Assembly: GCF_016892765.1 (NCBI RefSeq)
Contig: NZ_JAFEMD010000010.1
Location: 1-64,000, forward strand
Direction: 5' to 3'
From: Microvirga arvi
GTDB taxonomy: Bacteria > Pseudomonadota > Alphaproteobacteria > Rhizobiales > Beijerinckiaceae
Length of the DNA: 64,000 bases
Shown: piece after piece, positions 1 to 9,747 of the stretch
Numbering within the stretch: the stretch's first letter is position 1
Layout: the number at the start of each line of letters is the position of its first letter
Position numbers and translations under genes: made by a program
The notes under the pieces: model-generated
The model's input: only the letters and a program-made list of their open reading frames with translations
Told to the model about the DNA's origin: nothing
The model's database searches: none

Positions 1-434
1 CCGACACGCTCTCGGGCGGCGACGGCTCGGACTGGCTCGAGGGGCGCGCGGGGGCGGACGTGTTCCGGTTCGAGGGGACGCTGGGGACGCCGGGCGCGCT
101 CAACGTCGACCAGATCCTCGATTTCAACGCGGCGGAGGGCGACCGGATCGCGCTGGCCACCAACGTGTTCGGGAGCTTGCCGGCGACGACGGTGATCGAC
201 ATAGTCAACGGAACACCGATGGGGCGGCAGGTGCTCAAGAGCGGCGCATTCACGGTGGGCAGTGCGGCCACGAGCTGGGAGCACCGGATCGTGTACAACC
301 AGGCCACGGGGGCCTTGTTCTACGATGCGGACGGCACCGGCGGCAGCACCGGCAATGTGGCGCAGATCCAGTTCGCGCAGCTGAAAGCCGGCACCGCCCT
401 CTCCGCCGCCCACTTCCAGATGTTCCCCCTGTAG
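1..434 (+). CDS. RTX calcium-binding secreted protein, C-terminal part (5' end outside window)
   Basis: The open frame runs in from the left edge (codons from base 3) and stops at TAG 432-434, showing about 143 C-terminal residues. It starts with a glycine/aspartate nonapeptide (SGGDGSDWLEG), the calcium-binding beta-roll repeat of RTX proteins. A globular tail follows that contains GALFYDADGTGG and ends in HFQMFPL. This tail resembles the serralysin-type C-terminal domain that carries the uncleaved type I secretion signal. The same tail design recurs in the small RTX protein at 37538-38092, so the two are paralogous at their C-termini. Export through a type I system is inferred; no secretion genes are visible here. 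The enzymatic or adhesive N-terminal part, if any, lies outside the window. Confidence 0.8.
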   Translation, partial: DTLSGGDGSDWLEGRAGADVFRFEGTLGTPGALNVDQILDFNAAEGDRIALATNVFGSLPATTVIDIVNGTPMGRQVLKSGAFTVGSAATSWEHRIVYNQATGALFYDADGTGGSTGNVAQIQFAQLKAGTALSAAHFQMFPL

Positions 435-468
435 ATACCAGGACAGAGCAGAGCCAACAATACAAAGA

Positions 469-490
469 GCCGGCGCCAAAAGGCGCCGGC
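469..490. terminator. Hairpin between convergent genes, probable bidirectional terminator
   Basis: A perfect 9-bp stem (GCCGGCGCC / GGCGCCGGC) with an AAAA loop lies 35 bp after the RTX stop codon and about 100 bp after the stop of the minus-strand oxygenase. On the minus strand it is followed by a modest T-rich run (CTCTTTGTATT); on the plus strand there is no U tract. Confidence 0.5.
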
Positions 491-565
491 CGCATCACCA
501 ACAAATCCTCGAAATGAGGATCTTGATTGGCGCGACAGGATCCGTCGACCGGCGGTCATGACGGC

Positions 566-588
566 AAGAGAGAGAGAGAGAGAGAGGC
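566..588. repeat. (GA)n microsatellite at the oxygenase 3' end
   Basis: An uninterrupted AG dinucleotide tract of about ten units sits immediately downstream of the minus-strand oxygenase stop codon (TTA, 591-593). Slippage here could change the 3' untranslated sequence but not the protein. Confidence 0.85.
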
Positions 589-590
589 GC

Positions 591-1214
591 TTACCGCCCG
601 AAGATGCCCTTGAAGAACTGGGCCATCTTGTTGTGCTTCTTCTTGCGGTCCACGTCGGCCTGGCTCTTCACCCAGGCGATCTGCACCACCCGGCGCTCGC
701 CGGAGAAGGGCAGATGGCCGTGCCAGGAATTGTCGGAGCGCAGGAAGGCGAACATCGTGCCCATGGTGGGCGGCACTTCGAGCTTGTAGCGGTCGTAGTT
801 CTTCTCGTCGTAGAGAACGCGCAGGCGGCCACCTTCGTCCTGCTGCCACTCGTCGTTCATGTAGACCAGCATGGTCATGACCTTGGACGGGCCGTCCGTG
901 TGGATGGAACCGTATTTCGGCTGCGACTTCTTCATGATGGTGGTCAGGCGCGGATACTGGTGAAGGTCCAGGCCGAACTTCTTGGACAGTTCCTCCGTCA
1001 GCTCGGGGCCTTCGAGCTCCTCGATGAGCCGCTTGAAGCGTCCGTGAAGCTTGACCTCGTCGACCGTCAGGTAGCCCGGCTTGCTGATATCGGGAAAATC
1101 GCGCCGCAGGTCGTCGATCTTGTCCTGCTTCAGGAGGCTCGAGGCTAGAACATAGTCGTAAGGCTCGCTGGACCGCTCCGCATTTCGAACGGCGCTCAGG
1201 TCGATCAATTCCAT
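591..1214 (-). CDS. 2OG-Fe(II) oxygenase superfamily protein
   Basis: This 207-aa protein has the iron-binding pattern of 2-oxoglutarate/Fe(II) dioxygenases: His105-x-Asp107 (in HTDGPSK), a distal His near 165 (SWHGHLPF) and the Arg at about 173 expected to bind 2-oxoglutarate. It therefore probably hydroxylates a small molecule or protein side chain; the substrate cannot be told from sequence. The overall form is closest to prolyl-hydroxylase-like members. The frame stays open upstream to 1337, but that extension is the 94-bp palindromic repeat, so the ATG at 1214 is chosen. A basic tail (DRKKKHNK) precedes the end. It faces the RTX gene and is probably monocistronic. Confidence 0.75.
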   Translation of the reverse strand: MELIDLSAVRNAERSSEPYDYVLASSLLKQDKIDDLRRDFPDISKPGYLTVDEVKLHGRFKRLIEELEGPELTEELSKKFGLDLHQYPRLTTIMKKSQPKYGSIHTDGPSKVMTMLVYMNDEWQQDEGGRLRVLYDEKNYDRYKLEVPPTMGTMFAFLRSDNSWHGHLPFSGERRVVQIAWVKSQADVDRKKKHNKMAQFFKGIFGR

Positions 1215-1229
1215 CTTTGTCCCAAGGCT

Positions 1230-1322
1230 AGAGCATATTTCGGCGAAGTGGATCCGGTTCGCCGTCAAAATATGCGGCAAGGCAAACAAGAGAGATGATT
1301 CCACGTCAGTGGAAACAACTCT
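1230..1322. repeat. 94-bp two-hairpin intergenic repeat, copy 1
   Basis: The element starts AGAGCAT and ends AACTCT and contains two stem-loops. The first has arms GCATATTT-CGGCGAA and TTCGCCG-AAAATATGC around GTGGATCCGG. The second has arms AGAG-TTCCAC and GTGGAA-CTCT. Copy 2 at 18755-18848 is nearly identical. It forms the leader of the oxygenase gene, between it and ppx. Confidence 0.85.
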
Positions 1323-1428
1323 AAGGCTGCCTGTCAATTGGCCGACAAAGTACCGAAGCCCTCCATTCTGTAAATCCTCGTTTCACGGTCGCGTGAGCGC
1401 AGGCGAGGGCCTCGACCTTGGCAGGAGA

Positions 1429-2949
1429 TCAGACGATCTCGATCACCGGCTCCATGTTGAGGAGCCTGCCGAGCGCCCGGACGCGCCCGTTGAGACGCTC
1501 GTTGGCGAGCGGCTCCATGGCTTCCGGCAATTGCAGCACCACCTGGCCGCCGCGGGCGCGGAGCGGCGCCTGGGGCAAAACGCCCTCCATGGCGACGGAG
1601 ACCGGATAGGCGACACGCATGAGCGCCGCGAGCAGGCGGGCGCGCTCCATGAGCCGCGGACCGGCGAGCGACTTGATGCGCGAACTCACCTTGTCGGGCG
1701 ACAGGCCCTCGTGCCGGAAGAAGATCGACAGGGCGAGATAGGCGCGGCCTGGATGGTCGAGCCCGGCGAAGGCGCCATAGGCGATGAGGTTGAGGCTCTG
1801 CTCGCCCCGGTAATCGGGATGGGCGCGCCAGCCGATATCGGCGAGCAGGCAGGCCGCGCGGCGCAGACGGGTATCCTCATCGGTCTCGGGCAGCCCCAGG
1901 CTCCGGATGAAGGCTTCCGTCCAGGCGCACAGCTCCTCGCCGTGGCGCGGCGAGCGGGAGCGCAGAAGGTTGAGGTCGCTGGCGGCGGCGATGAGCGGAT
2001 CGCGCTCGCGGGTCTCGGCGTCGAGCTTGTCGAAGAGCACGCCTTCGCGCACACCGAAGGCGGAGATCGCCACCTCCTTCGGCTCGCCGAGGCGGATGAT
2101 CTCCTCCAGCACCATGGCGCCGTAGGCGAGCAGCGGGCGGCGCGCCTCGGACACGCTCTCGATATCTTTGAGGGTCTTCGAATCCGCCTCCTCCACGAGG
2201 TGCAGGAAGTCGAGGCCGTCCTCGGGATCGAGGATGTAGCCGTGCATGACGTGCAGCGGATAATCGTGCGCCGCCTGATGCAGCTTGGCGAGTGCGCGCC
2301 ATGTGCCGCCGACCGCGTAGAAGGTGCGGCCATGAAGGTTTTCGAGATATTCCGGAGCGCGCCCAAGGGCTTCGCGCACGATCCTCTGAGCCTTCTTCAG
2401 CGAGCCGCCGCTCACGTCCAGCAGGGCGAGGCCGCCGAGCGGCATGGTGATGCCCTGCCCCACCTGCGCGCCGTGCACGTCCACCAGTTCCAGGCTGCCG
2501 CCGCCCATGTCGCCGACGATGCCGTCGGGAGAGTGAAAGCCTGCGATGACGCCGAGCGCGGAGGCCCGCGCCTCCTCGGCTCCGGAAAGCAGGCTGATCG
2601 ACTGGCCGCAGGCCTTCTCGGCCGCCTCCAGGAAGGCAGGCCCGTTGGACGCGTCGCGCGCGGCGGCGGTGGCGAGCACGAAGGTATCCGACACGTTCAT
2701 CGTGTTGCAGAGGACCCGGAACCGGGCCAGCGCCCGAAGCGCCCGGTCCACGGCCTCCTCGTCGAGTCGGCCTGTGGTGGCCACGTGACGGCCGAGGCCG
2801 CACAGGACCTTCTCGTTGTAGATCGGCGTGACGGCGCGCGAGAGACCCTCATAGGCCACGAGGCGCACCGAGTTCGAGCCGATGTCGATGATCGCGACCG
2901 GACGCCCGAGCTTGAGCCGTCCCGGCGCTTCGAAGCTGGGGGCCGGCAT
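1429..2949 (-). CDS. ppx: Exopolyphosphatase (Ppx/GppA family)
   Basis: This 506-aa protein hydrolyses terminal phosphates of polyphosphate and possibly pppGpp. The ASKHA-fold phosphate loops are visible: VAIIDIGSNSVRL at residues 18-30 and a second loop GDMGGGSLEL near residue 145. The C-terminal half is the long HD-like region usual in alphaproteobacterial Ppx. The frame is open to 3009, but the ATG at 2949 lies 1 bp after the ppk stop (2951-2953), so it is preferred and implies translational coupling. Together with ppk it makes and breaks polyphosphate from a single minus-strand operon that starts with hdaA or earlier. Confidence 0.93.
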   Translation of the reverse strand: MPAPSFEAPGRLKLGRPVAIIDIGSNSVRLVAYEGLSRAVTPIYNEKVLCGLGRHVATTGRLDEEAVDRALRALARFRVLCNTMNVSDTFVLATAAARDASNGPAFLEAAEKACGQSISLLSGAEEARASALGVIAGFHSPDGIVGDMGGGSLELVDVHGAQVGQGITMPLGGLALLDVSGGSLKKAQRIVREALGRAPEYLENLHGRTFYAVGGTWRALAKLHQAAHDYPLHVMHGYILDPEDGLDFLHLVEEADSKTLKDIESVSEARRPLLAYGAMVLEEIIRLGEPKEVAISAFGVREGVLFDKLDAETRERDPLIAAASDLNLLRSRSPRHGEELCAWTEAFIRSLGLPETDEDTRLRRAACLLADIGWRAHPDYRGEQSLNLIAYGAFAGLDHPGRAYLALSIFFRHEGLSPDKVSSRIKSLAGPRLMERARLLAALMRVAYPVSVAMEGVLPQAPLRARGGQVVLQLPEAMEPLANERLNGRVRALGRLLNMEPVIEIV

Positions 2950-2950
2950 G

Positions 2951-5269
2951 CTAGCGCTGCCCGCGCTTGGCGAGCGCCTTGGGGCTTGAGGTCTTGAGGG
3001 ATTTGCCACGGCCCGACAGACTTGGGTTCGTCATGAAATACTTGTGAGCGTTGAATGGTTCCTCGCCCTTGGCCAGCGCCACCCGTTGGCTCGTGCCGTC
3101 GGGCAGGACGGTCCAGCTCTGTTCGTTGTCGAGGAGGTTGGCGAGCATGATCTGATCGAGCACCTGCTGGTGGACCGTGGGATTGAGGATCGGCATGAGC
3201 GCCTCCACGCGCCGGTCGAGGTTGCGCGACATGAGATCGGCCGACGAGATGTACACGTGCGCCTTCGGGTTGGGCAGGCCCTGCCCGTTGCCGAAGGCAT
3301 AGATGCGCGTGTGCTCCAGGAAGCGCCCGACGATGGACTTGACCCGGATGTTCTCCGACAGGCCCTTGATGCCGGGCCTGAGGCAGCAGATGCCGCGCAC
3401 GATGAGATCGATCTGCACGCCCGCAGCAGACGCATCGTAGAGCGCATCGATGATGTCGGGATCGACGAGCGAGTTGCACTTGCCCCAGATCGCGCCGGGA
3501 CGTCCCGCCTTCACGTGCGCCACCTCCTCCTCGATGTGCTGGAGCAGCCGCTTTCTCAAGGTGAGCGGCGACACCGCCATGCGCTCGAGTTCGGCCGGCT
3601 CCGCATAGCCGGTGACGAAATTGAAGATGCGCGACACGTCGCGCCCGATCACCGGATCGGCGGAAAAGTAGGACAGGTCCGTGTAGATGCGCGCCGTGAT
3701 CGGGTGGTAGTTGCCCGTGCCCACATGGCAATAGGTGATGAGCTGGCTGCCTTCGCGGCGCACCACCATGGACAGCTTGGCGTGGGTCTTCAGCTCGATG
3801 AAGCCGAACACGACCTGAGCGCCGGCGCGCTCCAGGTCGCGCGCCCAGCGGATGTTGGCCTCCTCGTCGAAGCGGGCCTTCAGCTCGACCAGCGCGGTGA
3901 CGGACTTGCCGGCCTCCGCAGCTTCGGCCAGCGCCGCGACGATGGGCGAGTCCGACGAGGTGCGGTAGAGCGTCTGCTTGATCGCCACCACGTTCGGATC
4001 GCGCGCGGCCTGACGCAGGAACTGCACCACCGCGTCGAAGGATTCGTAGGGGTGGTGGACGATGATGTCCTTCTCGCGGATCGCCGCGAAGCAATCGCCG
4101 CTGTGCTCGCGGATGCGCTCGGGGAAGCGTGGGTTGTAGGGTTTGAACTTGAGATCCGGCCGTTCGAGCGCCACGAGCTGCGACAGGTCGCGCAGGCCCA
4201 TCATGCCCTCGACGACGAAGACCTCGTCACTCGAAACCTCGGATTCTTCGGCCACGAAGAGACGCAGATCCTCCGGCATGGCGGCCTCGGCCTCGAGGCG
4301 GATCACGCTGCCGCGGCGGCGCTGCTTGAGCGCCGTCTCGAACAGGCGCACCAGATCCTCAGCCTCCTCCTCCACTTCGATATCGGAATCGCGGATCACC
4401 CGGAAGGCGCCCTGCCCCTGCACGTCGTAACCGGGGAACAACCTGCTCGTGAAGAGCACGATCATCTGCTCCAGGGCGATGAACCGGGTAGCGCCGGTCT
4501 CGGCAAAATCCGGCAAGCGGATGAAGCGATCGGCCCGCGACGGCAGGCGGATCAACGCGTTCAGCACCTTCCCATCGCTCTGACGCACCAGCTTCAGGGC
4601 GATGGAGGAACCGAGATTCGGGATGAACGGGAACGGATGCGCCGGATCGATGGCGAGCGGGGTGAGCACGGGGAAGACATGGTTGAGGAAATAATCCTCG
4701 AGCCAGGAGGCCTCGGCCTTCGTCAGGCCCGCCCCCTCGACGAGGATGATGCCCTCCTCCAGGAGCATGTCCCGCAATTCGCGCCAGCGCCGCTGCTGGT
4801 CGGAGGCGAGATGCGAGACCTCTGCCGAAATCTTCGCGAGTTGCTCCTGCGGCGAGAGCCCGTCCTGCGAGGTGGTCGCCACGCCGGAGCGGACCTGTCC
4901 GCGCAGGCCCGCAACACGGACCATGAAGAACTCGTCCAGGTTCTCGGCCGAGATCGACAGGAAGCGCAGCTGCTCCAGAAGCGGGTGATGGCTGTTGGAG
5001 GCTTCTTCCAGCACCCGCCGGTTGAACTGCAGCCAGGACAGCTCGCGGTTGATGAAGCGCTGGGGGAACTGCCGCAGAACGGCGCCGTCGAGTTCGATAT
5101 CCGGCGGGGCCTTCGGCAGGGGAGCCTCGCTGACGGTCTCCACCTCTTTCAGGGCAAACGCGCTGCGCACCTCGTTCTCCGCCGCTTCCGTCTTCGGCGT
5201 CCGTTTTGCTCTGGGCTTCGTGACGGTTTCACGACGGGTGGGCAACAGGGCGTTGGTCTCGGGCTTCAC
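2951..5269 (-). CDS. ppk: Polyphosphate kinase 1
   Basis: This 772-aa protein transfers the gamma-phosphate of ATP to polyphosphate reversibly. All four PPK1 domains are present. The catalytic histidine that becomes phosphorylated is His496 in KTHAKLS, and the second essential histidine is His653 in [22 protein letters not shown] (about 513-523) is the usual conserved block between them. The N-terminus (about 60 residues, Lys/Glu rich) extends beyond the core. The ATG overlaps the hdaA TGA by four bases (ATGA), and ppx follows after 1 bp, so hdaA-ppk-ppx are very probably co-translated. Confidence 0.96.
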   Translation of the reverse strand: MKPETNALLPTRRETVTKPRAKRTPKTEAAENEVRSAFALKEVETVSEAPLPKAPPDIELDGAVLRQFPQRFINRELSWLQFNRRVLEEASNSHHPLLEQLRFLSISAENLDEFFMVRVAGLRGQVRSGVATTSQDGLSPQEQLAKISAEVSHLASDQQRRWRELRDMLLEEGIILVEGAGLTKAEASWLEDYFLNHVFPVLTPLAIDPAHPFPFIPNLGSSIALKLVRQSDGKVLNALIRLPSRADRFIRLPDFAETGATRFIALEQMIVLFTSRLFPGYDVQGQGAFRVIRDSDIEVEEEAEDLVRLFETALKQRRRGSVIRLEAEAAMPEDLRLFVAEESEVSSDEVFVVEGMMGLRDLSQLVALERPDLKFKPYNPRFPERIREHSGDCFAAIREKDIIVHHPYESFDAVVQFLRQAARDPNVVAIKQTLYRTSSDSPIVAALAEAAEAGKSVTALVELKARFDEEANIRWARDLERAGAQVVFGFIELKTHAKLSMVVRREGSQLITYCHVGTGNYHPITARIYTDLSYFSADPVIGRDVSRIFNFVTGYAEPAELERMAVSPLTLRKRLLQHIEEEVAHVKAGRPGAIWGKCNSLVDPDIIDALYDASAAGVQIDLIVRGICCLRPGIKGLSENIRVKSIVGRFLEHTRIYAFGNGQGLPNPKAHVYISSADLMSRNLDRRVEALMPILNPTVHQQVLDQIMLANLLDNEQSWTVLPDGTSQRVALAKGEEPFNAHKYFMTNPSLSGRGKSLKTSSPKALAKRGQR

Positions 5270-5958
5270 TCGTTCTCTTCCGTTTCCTGCGCGGCACCAA
5301 GGATCTCCGCCGCGATCGCCCGCGACACGCGACGGCCTCGGCTCAGGGCTTCCCGGTCGAGGAGAGACACGATTTCGGAGGCCTTGGCGAGCGAACGCTC
5401 GATCCGCAAAGCAATATAGTCGACAACGGAGGTATCGACCACGAGTTGCCTGTCGACGAACAGCTTCACCAGAACCGCCTTGAGGAGCGCATCGTCCGGC
5501 GGCTCCAGCGCGACGCTCGGCGCGAGCCGCAGGCGGGAGAGGAGATCGGGGGTTTTCAACGACCAGCGGTCCGGAGGCGTCTCGCAGGTGATGAGGAGCG
5601 AAGCCTTTTTCTCCCGCGCCAGGTTCAGGAGATGGAACAGGGCCGCCTCGTCGCGCTCGCCCCGATCCATATCCTCGATGGCGAGCGCCCCGTTCGAGAC
5701 GAGGTGCGGGACCTTGTCATGGGTGATCCCGGTGGCATCGATGGTCCAAGCATGGGCGTTCGTCGCCCAGATGGAGGCGAGATGGCTCTTGCCGCTGCCG
5801 GAGGGGCCGATCAGCACGAGAATCGTGTCCGGCCAGTCCGGCCAGCTTTCAATGAGCCCGTAGGCCTGCTCGTTGGAGGGGCTGACGAGAAAATCCTCGG
5901 CCCCGAAGCGCGGATCGAGGGGAAGGTCGAAGGCTAGCTGCTTGGGCGCCTCACGCAT
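5266..5958 (-). CDS. hdaA: DnaA regulatory inactivator homologue HdaA
   Basis: This 230-aa DnaA-like AAA+ protein is the alphaproteobacterial Hda. It binds the DNA polymerase sliding clamp and stimulates ATP hydrolysis by DnaA after initiation. An N-terminal clamp-binding motif is present (QLAFDLPL, residues 7-14), along with Walker [10 protein letters not shown] (51-59) and a Walker B-like LAIEDMD. The length is half that of DnaA, and no C-terminal DNA-binding domain is seen. Its start overlaps the end of the upstream permease gene by 8 bp, and it overlaps ppk by ATGA. This order (perM-hdaA-ppk-ppx) is common in rhizobia. Confidence 0.9.
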   Translation of the reverse strand: MREAPKQLAFDLPLDPRFGAEDFLVSPSNEQAYGLIESWPDWPDTILVLIGPSGSGKSHLASIWATNAHAWTIDATGITHDKVPHLVSNGALAIEDMDRGERDEAALFHLLNLAREKKASLLITCETPPDRWSLKTPDLLSRLRLAPSVALEPPDDALLKAVLVKLFVDRQLVVDTSVVDYIALRIERSLAKASEIVSLLDREALSRGRRVSRAIAAEILGAAQETEENE

Positions 5959-7069
5959 CGAGATCGGCTTTCCGGTCGGCCTCGACCCGAGGTTTGAGGA
6001 TCACCGTTTCGCCGCCCCGATACAGCGGGCTCGCCAGGTATTGGCGCAGGGCAAAACGGGCGATGACGCCGATGGCGGCGGCGAGCGGCACCGCGAGCAG
6101 CAGGCCGACGAAGCCGAACAGCGCGCCGAAGGCGACCAGCGCGAACATGAGCCAGACCGGATGGAGGCCGACGGACTCGCCGACGAGCTTCGGCGACAGG
6201 ATGTTGCCTTCCACGAACTGGCCAAAGATGAAGATGCCGAGCGTGGCGGCGATCATGGCCCAGTCCGGCCAGAACTGCACGATGGCGACGCCGACCGAGA
6301 GGATGAGGCCGGTGAGCGAGCCCACATAGGGAATGAAGCTCAGGATGCCCGCCGTCATGCCGATCAGGGCGCCGAAATTGAGCCCGATGAGGGTCAGACT
6401 CACCGCATAGAAGGTGCCGAGGATCAGGCAGACGAGGGCCTGCCCGCGGACGAAGCCGGCAATCGCCCGGTCGATGTCGCGGGCGATGGTGCGGATCGTG
6501 TCCCGGTGGCGCATCGGCATCCAGGAATCCACGGTCCTGACCATGCGGTCCCAGTCGACGAGCATGTAGAAGGCCACCACCGGGGTCACCACCAGCAGGG
6601 AGAAGATGCCGATCAGGGCCTGCCCGCCGGACCACAGGCCCTGCAGGAAGGTGGTCATCCAGGCGATGCCCTGGCTGATGAGGTTGCCGACGGAGGGCGG
6701 GGTCGATGGGAGCACCTCCTCGATGCCGAGCTTGCGGATCAACGGACCCAGCTGCTCGGCCCCGAGCTCTTGCAATCTGACCACGTAGCCGGGCAGCCTT
6801 TCCACGAAGGCCCCGACCTGCTGCGCCGCGAAGGGCACCAGGATCATGAGGGCGATGATGAAGACCAGGACGAACAGGATGAGGATGAGCAGGCTCGCTC
6901 CCAAGCGTCCGATGCCGACCTTCTGCAGCCGGTCGGCCAGGGGATCGAGCAGATAGGCGAGCGCGAAACCCGCCACGAACGGCAGCAGGATGCCGCGCAG
7001 CACGAACAGCAGCAGCACCGCGACGACCAGCGCCGCAATCCAGAACCCGATCTGCCGTTGGACCGTCAT
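5951..7069 (-). CDS. AI-2E family transporter (PerM/YdiK-type permease)
   Basis: This 372-aa polytopic inner-membrane protein has about eight hydrophobic segments arranged as in the PerM/TqsA family. There is an N-terminal pair around residues 8-45, a segment near 60-85, a long soluble loop with a PSTPPSVGNL region, and a C-terminal group that includes NFGALIGMTAGILSFIPYVG. Family members export diverse solutes; a role in autoinducer-2 transport is shown only for a few and should not be assumed. It lies 24 bp after the phosphatidyltransferase and overlaps hdaA by 8 bp, so it probably shares their transcript. Confidence 0.88.
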   Translation of the reverse strand: MTVQRQIGFWIAALVVAVLLLFVLRGILLPFVAGFALAYLLDPLADRLQKVGIGRLGASLLILILFVLVFIIALMILVPFAAQQVGAFVERLPGYVVRLQELGAEQLGPLIRKLGIEEVLPSTPPSVGNLISQGIAWMTTFLQGLWSGGQALIGIFSLLVVTPVVAFYMLVDWDRMVRTVDSWMPMRHRDTIRTIARDIDRAIAGFVRGQALVCLILGTFYAVSLTLIGLNFGALIGMTAGILSFIPYVGSLTGLILSVGVAIVQFWPDWAMIAATLGIFIFGQFVEGNILSPKLVGESVGLHPVWLMFALVAFGALFGFVGLLLAVPLAAAIGVIARFALRQYLASPLYRGGETVILKPRVEADRKADLDA

Positions 7070-7093
7070 CGATACTCCAAACCTTTTCGGCTC

Positions 7094-7672
7094 TCAGCCC
7101 CCCATGTGCCGCAGCCAGCCCCCGAGATAGGCACCGGCGGAGGCTACGGTCAAGGCAGCGACCAATAGCATCGCAACATCCTCCAGCCCCGCCAGCTCGG
7201 CGCCGAAGGCGTTGGCGGCGAGGGCGAAGGCTGCGAACGCGATCTGCGCGCCAGTGTTGAGTTTGCTGACAAGGAGCGGCTTAATTTCGACCGGGCGGCT
7301 CATGACCCAGGACAGGAGCACCGCCGTCACGATCATCACGTCCCGGGACACGACCACGATGGCGAGCCAACCCGGGATCGCCCCCACGATGGCCAGCGTC
7401 ACATAGATCGAGACCAGGAGCGCCTTGTCGGCGATGGGGTCGATATAGGCCCCGAACTCGCTCCTCATGTCGAACCGGCGGGCAATGAACCCGTCGACCG
7501 CGTCCGAGACCCCCGCCACCACGAACAGGATGAAGGCCGCGACCCACCGCTGCTGCATGATCATGAGGATCACGATGGGCACGATGATGAGGCGGCCGAT
7601 GGTGATGATGTTCGGAATGGTCATCCGGGCGATGATGGACGCTCGAGGGGCGGAGTTCAATGTTTGCGGCAT
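7094..7672 (-). CDS. CDP-alcohol phosphatidyltransferase family protein
   Basis: This 192-aa integral membrane enzyme displaces CMP from a CDP-activated lipid headgroup or diacylglycerol donor. The diagnostic D-x2-DG-x2-AR-x(8,9)-G-x3-D-x3-D signature is intact (DAVDGFIAR, then G..IDPIADK). The size and the PNIITIGR N-terminus fit phosphatidylglycerophosphate synthase, but cardiolipin or other headgroup synthases look alike, so no symbol is given. Translation may start at 7672 or at the in-frame ATG at 7624 (MTIPNIITIGR), which matches the family start better; neither has a clear Shine-Dalgarno. It is the first gene of the minus-strand series leading to ppx. Confidence 0.85.
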   Translation of the reverse strand: MPQTLNSAPRASIIARMTIPNIITIGRLIIVPIVILMIMQQRWVAAFILFVVAGVSDAVDGFIARRFDMRSEFGAYIDPIADKALLVSIYVTLAIVGAIPGWLAIVVVSRDVMIVTAVLLSWVMSRPVEIKPLLVSKLNTGAQIAFAAFALAANAFGAELAGLEDVAMLLVAALTVASAGAYLGGWLRHMGG

Positions 7673-7989
7673 GAGGGTGGGGATAACGGGGGCTTCTCAT
7701 TCTCCGACGTCATGGCCGGGCCTGTCCCGGCCATCCCGATGCTGAAAAGCGCCTCGCCTCACCGCATCGGGATCACCGGCCCAAGGCCGGTGATGACGTG
7801 GAGGGTGTCATTCCCGGCTGGAGCGTCAGCGAAGGGAAAGGGAATCCACCCGCACACTCGGCGCCATGGATCCCCTTCCCTCGCCTGCGGCTCGCCGGGG
7901 ATGACACCCGCCGAATCTGCTACCATTGCTCAAATCCCCTTGCCTCCCGCCCCCTCCCGCCTTACTGCCCACCCAACACGGGGTGAGCC
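7673..7989. repeat. Two palindromic intergenic repeats upstream of purM
   Basis: This divergent intergenic stretch holds two long imperfect palindromes. The one at 7708-7798 has arms CGTCATGGCCGGG...CCGGCCATCCCGATG and CATCGGGATCACCGG...GGTGATGACG. The one at 7806-7905 runs from TGTCATTCCCGGC to GCCGGGGATGACA. They belong to the same family as the repeats near 12.3, 15.9, 24.0, 31.2 and 31.7 kb. The purM promoter must lie in the last 85 bp or within the repeat; none was clear. Confidence 0.75.
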
Positions 7990-9069
7990 ATGACGACCGA
8001 GAAGCCCGAGAAGCAGACGAACGGCCTGACCTATGCCCAAGCGGGCGTCGATATCGACGCGGGCAATGCCATGGTCGACCAGATCAAGCCCCTGGTGCGC
8101 TCGACGCGCCGGCCCGGCGCGGATGCGGAGATCGGCGGCTTCGGCGGGCTCTTCGACCTCAAGGCCGCGGGCCTCAGGGACCCGATCCTGGTGGCGGCCA
8201 ATGATGGGGTCGGCACCAAGGTGAAGATCGCCATCGACACCGGCATTCACAACACCATCGGCATTGACCTCGTGGCCATGTGCGTGAACGACATCATCGT
8301 GCAGGGCGCCGAGCCCCTGTTCTTCCTCGACTATTTCGCCACCGGAAAGCTTTCCCCCGAGGTCGGCGTCCATATCGTCAAGGGCATCGCCGAGGGCTGC
8401 CTCCAGGCGGGCTGCGCGCTCATCGGCGGCGAGACGGCGGAGATGCCGGGGCTTTACGCCAAGGGTGACTACGACCTCGCGGGCTTCGCGGTCGGCGCCG
8501 CCGAGCGCGGCACCCTGCTGCCGAAGGATGTCGGCGTCGGCGACGTGCTGATCGGCCTGCCCTCCTCCGGCGTCCATTCCAACGGCTTCTCCCTGGTGCG
8601 CCGGATCGTCGAGCATTCCGGCCTCGCCTGGGATGCGCCCGCTCCCTTCGCTCAAGGACAAACCCTCGCCCAGGCCCTGCTGGAGCCGACCCGGATCTAC
8701 GTGAAGGCCCTGCTGGAGGTGCTGAAGGGCGGGTCCGGTATCAACGCGCTCTGCCACATCACCGGCGGGGGCTTTCCCGACAACATTCCGCGCGTGCTGC
8801 CCGACGGCGTCGGCGTGCGCCTCGATCTCGGCGCGATCGCCGTTCCGCCCGTCTTCGGTTGGCTCAGCCGGACCGGCGGCGTGGCCGAGGCGGAAATGCT
8901 GCGCACCTTCAACTGCGGCATCGGCATGATTGTGGTCGCGAGCGCCGACAAGGCCGAGACCGTGATGGAGCGCTTGCTCAAAGCGGGCGAGAACCCGGTG
9001 CGCATCGGCGAGACGATTGCCCATGCCGGCGGCGACCGCGTTCAGACCTCGGGCGCCTTGAAGCTCTGA
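7990..9069 (+). CDS. purM: Phosphoribosylformylglycinamidine cyclo-ligase (AIR synthetase)
   Basis: This 359-aa enzyme closes the imidazole ring of 5-aminoimidazole ribotide with ATP, the fifth step of purine synthesis. Family motifs are clear: the N-terminal [16 protein letters not shown], the ATP loop [13 protein letters not shown] (about 74-86), and [11 protein letters not shown]. The N-terminal extension of about 12 residues is normal. The stop codon overlaps the purN start (TGATG), so the two purine genes are translationally coupled. Confidence 0.97.
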   Translation: MTTEKPEKQTNGLTYAQAGVDIDAGNAMVDQIKPLVRSTRRPGADAEIGGFGGLFDLKAAGLRDPILVAANDGVGTKVKIAIDTGIHNTIGIDLVAMCVNDIIVQGAEPLFFLDYFATGKLSPEVGVHIVKGIAEGCLQAGCALIGGETAEMPGLYAKGDYDLAGFAVGAAERGTLLPKDVGVGDVLIGLPSSGVHSNGFSLVRRIVEHSGLAWDAPAPFAQGQTLAQALLEPTRIYVKALLEVLKGGSGINALCHITGGGFPDNIPRVLPDGVGVRLDLGAIAVPPVFGWLSRTGGVAEAEMLRTFNCGIGMIVVASADKAETVMERLLKAGENPVRIGETIAHAGGDRVQTSGALKL

Positions 9070-9716
9070 TGACCCGCCGCCGCGTCGCCATTCTGATCTC
9101 GGGCCGCGGCTCGAACATGGCCTCGCTGATCGAGGCCGCCCGTGCGCCGGATTTCCCTGCCGAGATCGCGCTCGTTCTCTCGAACCGCCCCGATGCGGCA
9201 GGTCTGGAGCGGGCGAAGGCGGCTGGCATCGCGGCGCTCGCCATCGACCATAAGGCCTTTCCCGACCGAGAGAGCTTCGATCGGGCGCTCGATGCCGCGC
9301 TGGGCGAGCACGACATCGCCTTCATCTGCCTCGCCGGCTTCATGCGGGTGCTCACCGATGGGTTCGTGGAACGCTGGTCGGGCAGGATGATTAATATCCA
9401 TCCCTCCCTCCTGCCCCTCTATCGCGGAACGCAGACTCATCGTCGCGCTCTGGAGGACGGGGTGCTGGTGCATGGCTGCACGGTGCATTTCGTGGTGCCC
9501 GAGCTCGATGCCGGCCCGATCATCTCCCAGGCCGCCGTGCCGGTGGTGCCGGGCGACACGCAGGAGAGTCTCGCCGCCCGCGTCGTCGTGCAGGAGCACC
9601 GGCTCTACCCGCAGGCTTTGCGCATGATCTGCGACGGGACGGCGCGCCTGGAGAATGGGCGGGTCGTGTTTTCACGCAGGTGGGACGCAAGCGGCGCGCT
9701 GCATTCGCCTGGATGA
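9069..9716 (+). CDS. purN: Phosphoribosylglycinamide formyltransferase (GART)
   Basis: This 215-aa enzyme transfers the formyl group of 10-formyltetrahydrofolate to glycinamide ribonucleotide. The substrate loop ISGRGSNMASLIE lies near the N-terminus, and the catalytic Asn-His-Asp set is visible as NIHPSLLP and HFVVPELDAGPII. The ATG at 9069 overlaps the purM TGA. The frame is open further upstream, but that part lies inside purM and has no family similarity. It forms a purMN operon. Confidence 0.96.
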   Translation: MTRRRVAILISGRGSNMASLIEAARAPDFPAEIALVLSNRPDAAGLERAKAAGIAALAIDHKAFPDRESFDRALDAALGEHDIAFICLAGFMRVLTDGFVERWSGRMINIHPSLLPLYRGTQTHRRALEDGVLVHGCTVHFVVPELDAGPIISQAAVPVVPGDTQESLAARVVVQEHRLYPQALRMICDGTARLENGRVVFSRRWDASGALHSPG

Positions 9717-9747
9717 TGCAGCAAAGCGAGATATCCATACGAGCCGA

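Noticed and set aside
1215..1337. N-terminal extension of the 2OG oxygenase
   Set aside because: It is translated from the 94-bp palindromic repeat, which is present elsewhere outside genes.
3044..5419. Very long open frame antisense to ppk (and similar ones antisense to ppx at 1309-2997 and to the molybdopterin oxidoreductase at 12404-14434)
   Set aside because: The translations are rich in His, Arg and Asp runs with no domain resemblance; long antisense frames are expected in GC-rich genes and the opposite strands encode well-defined enzymes.
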